Assembly: GCA_017415185.1 (NCBI GenBank)
Contig: JAFQHZ010000023.1
Coordinates: 1-54,072 of the forward strand
From: Candidatus Gastranaerophilales bacterium
GTDB taxonomy: Bacteria > Cyanobacteriota > Vampirovibrionia > Gastranaerophilales > Gastranaerophilaceae
Reading direction: 5' to 3'
Length of the DNA stretch: 54,072 nucleotides
Shown here: positions 51,317 through 54,072 of the stretch, one piece after another
Position numbering within the stretch: position 1 is the stretch's first letter
Layout: each line of letters opens with the position of its first letter
The notes under the pieces: generated by a model
What the model saw: the letters and a program-made list of their open reading frames with translations, nothing else
Told to the model about the DNA's origin: nothing
Database searches by the model: none
Made by a program: the position numbers and the translations under genes

Positions 51317-51499
51317 ATGGGTAAGTTATTACTAGTTTTTGCAATTGCATGGATTGGTTGGTATCTTCAAAACAATATTGATTTTGAACAATGGAAACAA
51401 GACGCAATAAACAAAATGAGTCAAGAAAAGACAATTAATGCAGTTAATTCAAAAAGAGCTGCAGAGCAAGCGGAAATAAATGACGCTATAAATAGATAA
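51317..51499 (+). CDS. Small membrane protein, unknown function
   Basis: Sixty residues. One N-terminal hydrophobic helix (about 3-17, L-L-L-V-F-A-I-A-W-I-G-W) leads to a charged helical tail with Q-W-K-Q-D-A-I-N-K-M and A-A-E-Q-A-E. AAAGGAG 6-7 bases before the ATG argues strongly that it is translated. It likely sits in the inner membrane with a cytoplasmic or periplasmic helix. No family recognised. Followed by a hairpin. Confidence 0.72.
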   Translation: MGKLLLVFAIAWIGWYLQNNIDFEQWKQDAINKMSQEKTINAVNSKRAAEQAEINDAINR

Positions 51500-51501
51500 T
51501 T

Positions 51502-51531
51502 TTTTAACCCTCGCATTTGTGAGGGTTAAAA
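51502..51531 (+). terminator. Hairpin after the small membrane protein gene
   Basis: An 11-bp stem, TTTTAACCCTC with GAGGGTTAAAA (51502-51512 with 51521-51531), extended by two inner pairs. The downstream T run is weak, so termination may be partial. Confidence 0.6.
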
Positions 51532-51629
51532 TTTGTAAAAAATATATTAAAACAAGTCTATATTTATTTTATAAAACAAATTTTCATGAGAAAATCACTG
51601 TAAAAAAACAATAAAAAGGTGGAGTTAAT

Positions 51630-52925
51630 ATGGAAAAAGAAATTAGAGCAATTGTTCTTGGTGCTGGCAAAGGTACTAGAATGAGGTCTAATTTACCAAA
51701 GGTTTTACACGAGATTTTTGCTAAACCTTTAATTGGATGGGTTTTAGATAGCATTAACAATTTGCCTTGTCAAAATGAAAGCATTGTCATTATTGGACAT
51801 GGCGCTCATGATGTTGAAGAATATTTAAATCATAATTATAAATATGCAAAAACTACTTTGCAAAAAGAACAATTAGGAACAGGCCATGCGGTAGCTCAGG
51901 CATTACCTCTTTTGCATGAATATAGAGGAACAGTTCTTATTACTTGTGGTGATACTCCATTAATTACAACAAAAACTTTGACAAAATTAATTAAATATCA
52001 TCATGAAAATAATTCCGATTTAACCGTTATGACAACAAAATTTGATAATCCTACTGGTTATGGAAGAATTTTAAGAAGTGCAACAGACGAAGTTTTGAAA
52101 ATCGTTGAAGAAAAAGATGCTTCTGATTCTGTTAAGGAAATTAAAGAAGTAAACACTGGTGTTTATTGTCTTGAATGGGCAAAAATTAGAAAAGCATTCA
52201 ATGAATTAAGCAACAATAATGCTCAAGGGGAATATTATTTAACTGATATTGTAAAATGGGCAAGACATAACCAATATAAGGTTCTTGGATATCAATGCGA
52301 AGATAGTGATGAAATTTATGGAATAAATTCAAGACAAAATCTTGCGATTGCAACTTCCATCATGAGAAAAAAATATTTGGATGAATTAATGGAAAAAGGA
52401 GTTACGATAGTTGATCCTGATTCAACATATATTTCTCCAGATACTTCAATTGGAATGGATACAACCATTTTTCCAAACACATATATTGAAGGAAAAAATA
52501 AAATTGCTAAGAAATGTAAAATTGGTCCAATGGCACATCTACGAGGCGGTTGTGAGGTAGGAGAAGGGTGCAAAATTGGTAATTTTGTTGAATTAAAAAA
52601 TGCTCAACTAGCAAAAAATACTAATGTTTGTCATTTAAGTTATATAGGTGACGCTGAAATTGGAAATCATGTCAACGTTGGGGCAGGAACAATTTTTGCA
52701 AACTATAATTCAATAACCAAAGAGAAAAAACGCTCAATTTTAGAAGACGGCGTTTCAATCGGCTCAAATTCAGTTATAGTGGCACCTGTTCATATAGGCG
52801 AAGATGCTTTAATTGCAGCTTCAAGCTGTATCACAAAAGATGTTGAAGCTCATGCGCTTGCGATGAGCAGAGGACATCAGAAAGAGATTAAAAATTGGGT
52901 TAAAAGCAATAAGGAGAAAAAATAA
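51630..52925 (+). CDS. glmU: Bifunctional GlmU (UDP-GlcNAc synthesis)
   Basis: A 431-residue enzyme. The N-terminal uridyltransferase has L-G-A-G-K-G-T-R-M, P-K-V-L-H, G-T-G-H-A-V-A-Q-A and T-C-G-D-T-P-L. The C-terminal left-handed beta-helix has hexapeptide repeats from about residue 255, with G-N-F-V-E-L-K-N and the N-V-G-A-G-T-I-F-A-N-Y acetyltransferase signature. It is about 25 residues shorter than E. coli GlmU, mostly at the C-terminus. It makes UDP-GlcNAc for peptidoglycan and lipid A. AGGTGGAG lies about 7 bases before the ATG. The TAATG overlap couples it to prs, as in Firmicutes and others. Confidence 0.94.
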   Translation: MEKEIRAIVLGAGKGTRMRSNLPKVLHEIFAKPLIGWVLDSINNLPCQNESIVIIGHGAHDVEEYLNHNYKYAKTTLQKEQLGTGHAVAQALPLLHEYRGTVLITCGDTPLITTKTLTKLIKYHHENNSDLTVMTTKFDNPTGYGRILRSATDEVLKIVEEKDASDSVKEIKEVNTGVYCLEWAKIRKAFNELSNNNAQGEYYLTDIVKWARHNQYKVLGYQCEDSDEIYGINSRQNLAIATSIMRKKYLDELMEKGVTIVDPDSTYISPDTSIGMDTTIFPNTYIEGKNKIAKKCKIGPMAHLRGGCEVGEGCKIGNFVELKNAQLAKNTNVCHLSYIGDAEIGNHVNVGAGTIFANYNSITKEKKRSILEDGVSIGSNSVIVAPVHIGEDALIAASSCITKDVEAHALAMSRGHQKEIKNWVKSNKEKK

Positions 52926-53941
52926 TGAGTCTTGAACTTGAAACACAACTTAGTCAACTTGAAAAAATTCTTCCAACTCATGATATTAAGCTTTTTTCAG
53001 GTCGTTCTAATAACCCGCTTGCGCAAGAAATAGCGCAATATCTTGGAACAAGCCTTGAGCCTATTACAATTAAAGATTTTTCAGATGGCGAAATTTATGT
53101 TCAAATCCAAGATTCTGTTCGTGGGGATGATGTTTTTATTGTTCAGCCTGTTTGCTCTCCTGTTAATGAAAATTTAATGGAATTATTAATTCTTTTAGAC
53201 GCTTTTAAGCGTGCTAGTGCGAAATCAATTACAGCAGTAATTCCATATTATGGTTATGCAAGACAAGATAGAAAAGCATCAGGCAGAGAAGCAATTACTG
53301 CTAAACTGGTTGCTGATTTATTAACACAAGCTGGCGCAACAAGAGTTTTGACAATGGATTTGCATACTGGTCAAATTCAAGGTTTTTTTAATATTTTGGT
53401 TGACCATATATATGCGACTCCTGTTATTGTTAATTATGTTAAAAATATTGATTTAGATGGCGCAGAGCTTGTTTGTGTATCTCCTGATATGGGTGGCGTA
53501 AAAAGAACAAGAGCATTAGCAAAACAAGTGGGCGCTCCAATTGCAATTATTGATAAACGTCGTGATAAGCATAATAGCGCAGTTGCTTGTAATATTATTG
53601 GCGATGTTAAAGATAAAGTTTGCGTGATGTTTGATGATATTATTGATACTGCAGGAACAATTTGCGAAGCTGCTAGAATGTTGGTTGAACATGGTGCTAA
53701 AGATGTTTATGTTTGCGCAGTTCACCCAGTGTTCTCTGGTCCTGCTTTAGAAAGACTTGAGGCTGCTCCAATTAAAGAGGTTATTGTAACTAATACAATT
53801 CCTATGAAAGACGCAGTAATTCCTGAAAAAATTAAACAAGTTAGCGTTGCTCCACTGTTGGGTGAAGCAATTTCAAGAATCCACGATGACAAATCTGTTT
53901 CAAGCTTGTTCGGCTTTGAAATAGAATATAAAAAAGACTAA
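52925..53941 (+). CDS. prs: Ribose-phosphate pyrophosphokinase (PRPP synthetase)
   Basis: A 338-residue PRPP synthetase: F-S-G-R-S-N-N-P-L-A near residue 20, F-S-D-G-E-I-Y-V, Y-Y-G-Y-A-R-Q-D-R-K (ATP site), D-L-H-T-G-Q-I-Q-G-F-F, and the PRPP loop D-D-I-I-D-T-A-G-T-I near 240. It makes PRPP for nucleotide, His and Trp synthesis. The pyrimidine phosphorylase in the window works in salvage of the same compounds. AAGGAG inside the end of glmU precedes the start. The dispersed repeat begins about 60 bases after its stop. Confidence 0.95.
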   Translation: MSLELETQLSQLEKILPTHDIKLFSGRSNNPLAQEIAQYLGTSLEPITIKDFSDGEIYVQIQDSVRGDDVFIVQPVCSPVNENLMELLILLDAFKRASAKSITAVIPYYGYARQDRKASGREAITAKLVADLLTQAGATRVLTMDLHTGQIQGFFNILVDHIYATPVIVNYVKNIDLDGAELVCVSPDMGGVKRTRALAKQVGAPIAIIDKRRDKHNSAVACNIIGDVKDKVCVMFDDIIDTAGTICEAARMLVEHGAKDVYVCAVHPVFSGPALERLEAAPIKEVIVTNTIPMKDAVIPEKIKQVSVAPLLGEAISRIHDDKSVSSLFGFEIEYKKD

Positions 53942-54001
53942 ACTGTGCGAAGCATGATTTGCTTGCGATGAGCAAGAAAATCTTGCGAAGACCTTAGAAA
54001 T

Positions 54002-54072
54002 GCGACGTAGGACAATTGAGTCAATGAGCGACAACGAAGTGATAGCGAATATGACGAAATGCCCACAGGAGC
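54002..54072 (+). repeat. Dispersed repeat element, copy 2 (reaches the window edge)
   Basis: GCGACGTAGGA at the left and CCCACAGGAGC at the right frame a sequence related to 20048-20121, with shared inner blocks GCGACA and GATAGC. The region just upstream (53950-53995) contains the inverted repeat CTTGC/GCAAG twice, which may belong to a longer form of the element. No gene or terminator is seen between the prs stop and the window end. Confidence 0.75.

Noticed and set aside
1-54072. CRISPR arrays, tRNA, rRNA, tmRNA or insertion sequences
   Set aside because: Reading the intergenic regions showed no regularly spaced repeats, cloverleaf pattern or transposase frame.

Overview
This 54 kb AT-rich window looks like a chromosomal segment of a gut-type, anaerobic relative of the cyanobacteria (Candidatus Gastranaerophilales / Vampirovibrionia, formerly Melainabacteria). 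That placement is an inference from four observations. First, the infA-rpmJ-rpsM-rpsK-(rpsD)-rpoA-rplQ-truA-rplM-rpsI order is close to the cyanobacterial arrangement. Second, the envelope looks two-membraned (LptF/G-type permease, lipid kinase, prepilin-like protein). Third, the oxygen-defence proteins are those of anaerobes (superoxide reductase, reverse rubrerythrin, ferritin). Fourth, a 2-hydroxyacyl-CoA dehydratase-type activase is present. I see no rRNA, tRNA, CRISPR array, transposase, integrase or phage gene.

Layout. 1-3.4 kb: tail of a type IV-like prepilin, then glutaredoxin, thioredoxin, endonuclease III, a ferritin with a damaged ferroxidase site, superoxide reductase and an orphan ribbon-helix-helix regulator. 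3.4-8.5 kb: exported GH13 amylase-like protein, then pgpH-ybeY-dgkA and a C_GCAxxG_C_C protein. 8.5-13.7 kb: leucine-rich-repeat-like protein, GH38 mannosidase, a small coiled-coil protein, a PEBP-like exported protein and a UbiA-type prenyltransferase. 13.9-14.8 kb: an unrecognised protein with an internal duplication and a glycine-zipper tail. 15.1-20.0 kb: translation/transcription operon infA to rpsI, closed by a duplicated terminator carrying a dispersed repeat. 20.3-24.3 kb: LeuD-family protein with an isocitrate dehydrogenase-like enzyme, reverse rubrerythrin, YraN, GatA. 24.3-30.4 kb: six tandem paralogous genes of unknown function, the most unusual part of the window. 30.4-33.4 kb: pyrimidine-nucleoside phosphorylase, RlmH, dicarboxylate symporter. 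33.5-41.9 kb: small zinc-ribbon protein, a coiled-coil protein with a distinctive N-terminus, a short NagA, a GH57/DUF3536 enzyme, an RNase H-like protein, an ABC exporter and a TPR protein. 42-46.9 kb: LCP ligase, CHASE2-GGDEF diguanylate cyclase, HTH/zinc-ribbon regulator, activase. 46.9-54 kb: phosphohexomutase, helical-repeat protein, LptF/G, prephenate dehydrogenase, a small membrane protein, glmU-prs, and a second copy of the dispersed repeat.

Many genes are convergent, with ends overlapping by a few bases or sharing a bidirectional hairpin. Several starts appear to be TTG or sit downstream of the longest open frame, and I moved them where a Shine-Dalgarno sequence decided the matter. 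Central themes are carbohydrate handling (GH13, GH38, GH57, NagA, phosphohexomutase, GlmU), cell-envelope building (GlmU, LCP, DgkA, LptF/G) and reactive-oxygen defence. The candidate for an undescribed system is the six-gene array at 24345-30348. Its products share a short conserved N-terminus, a helical middle and repeated aromatic beta-hairpin-like units.
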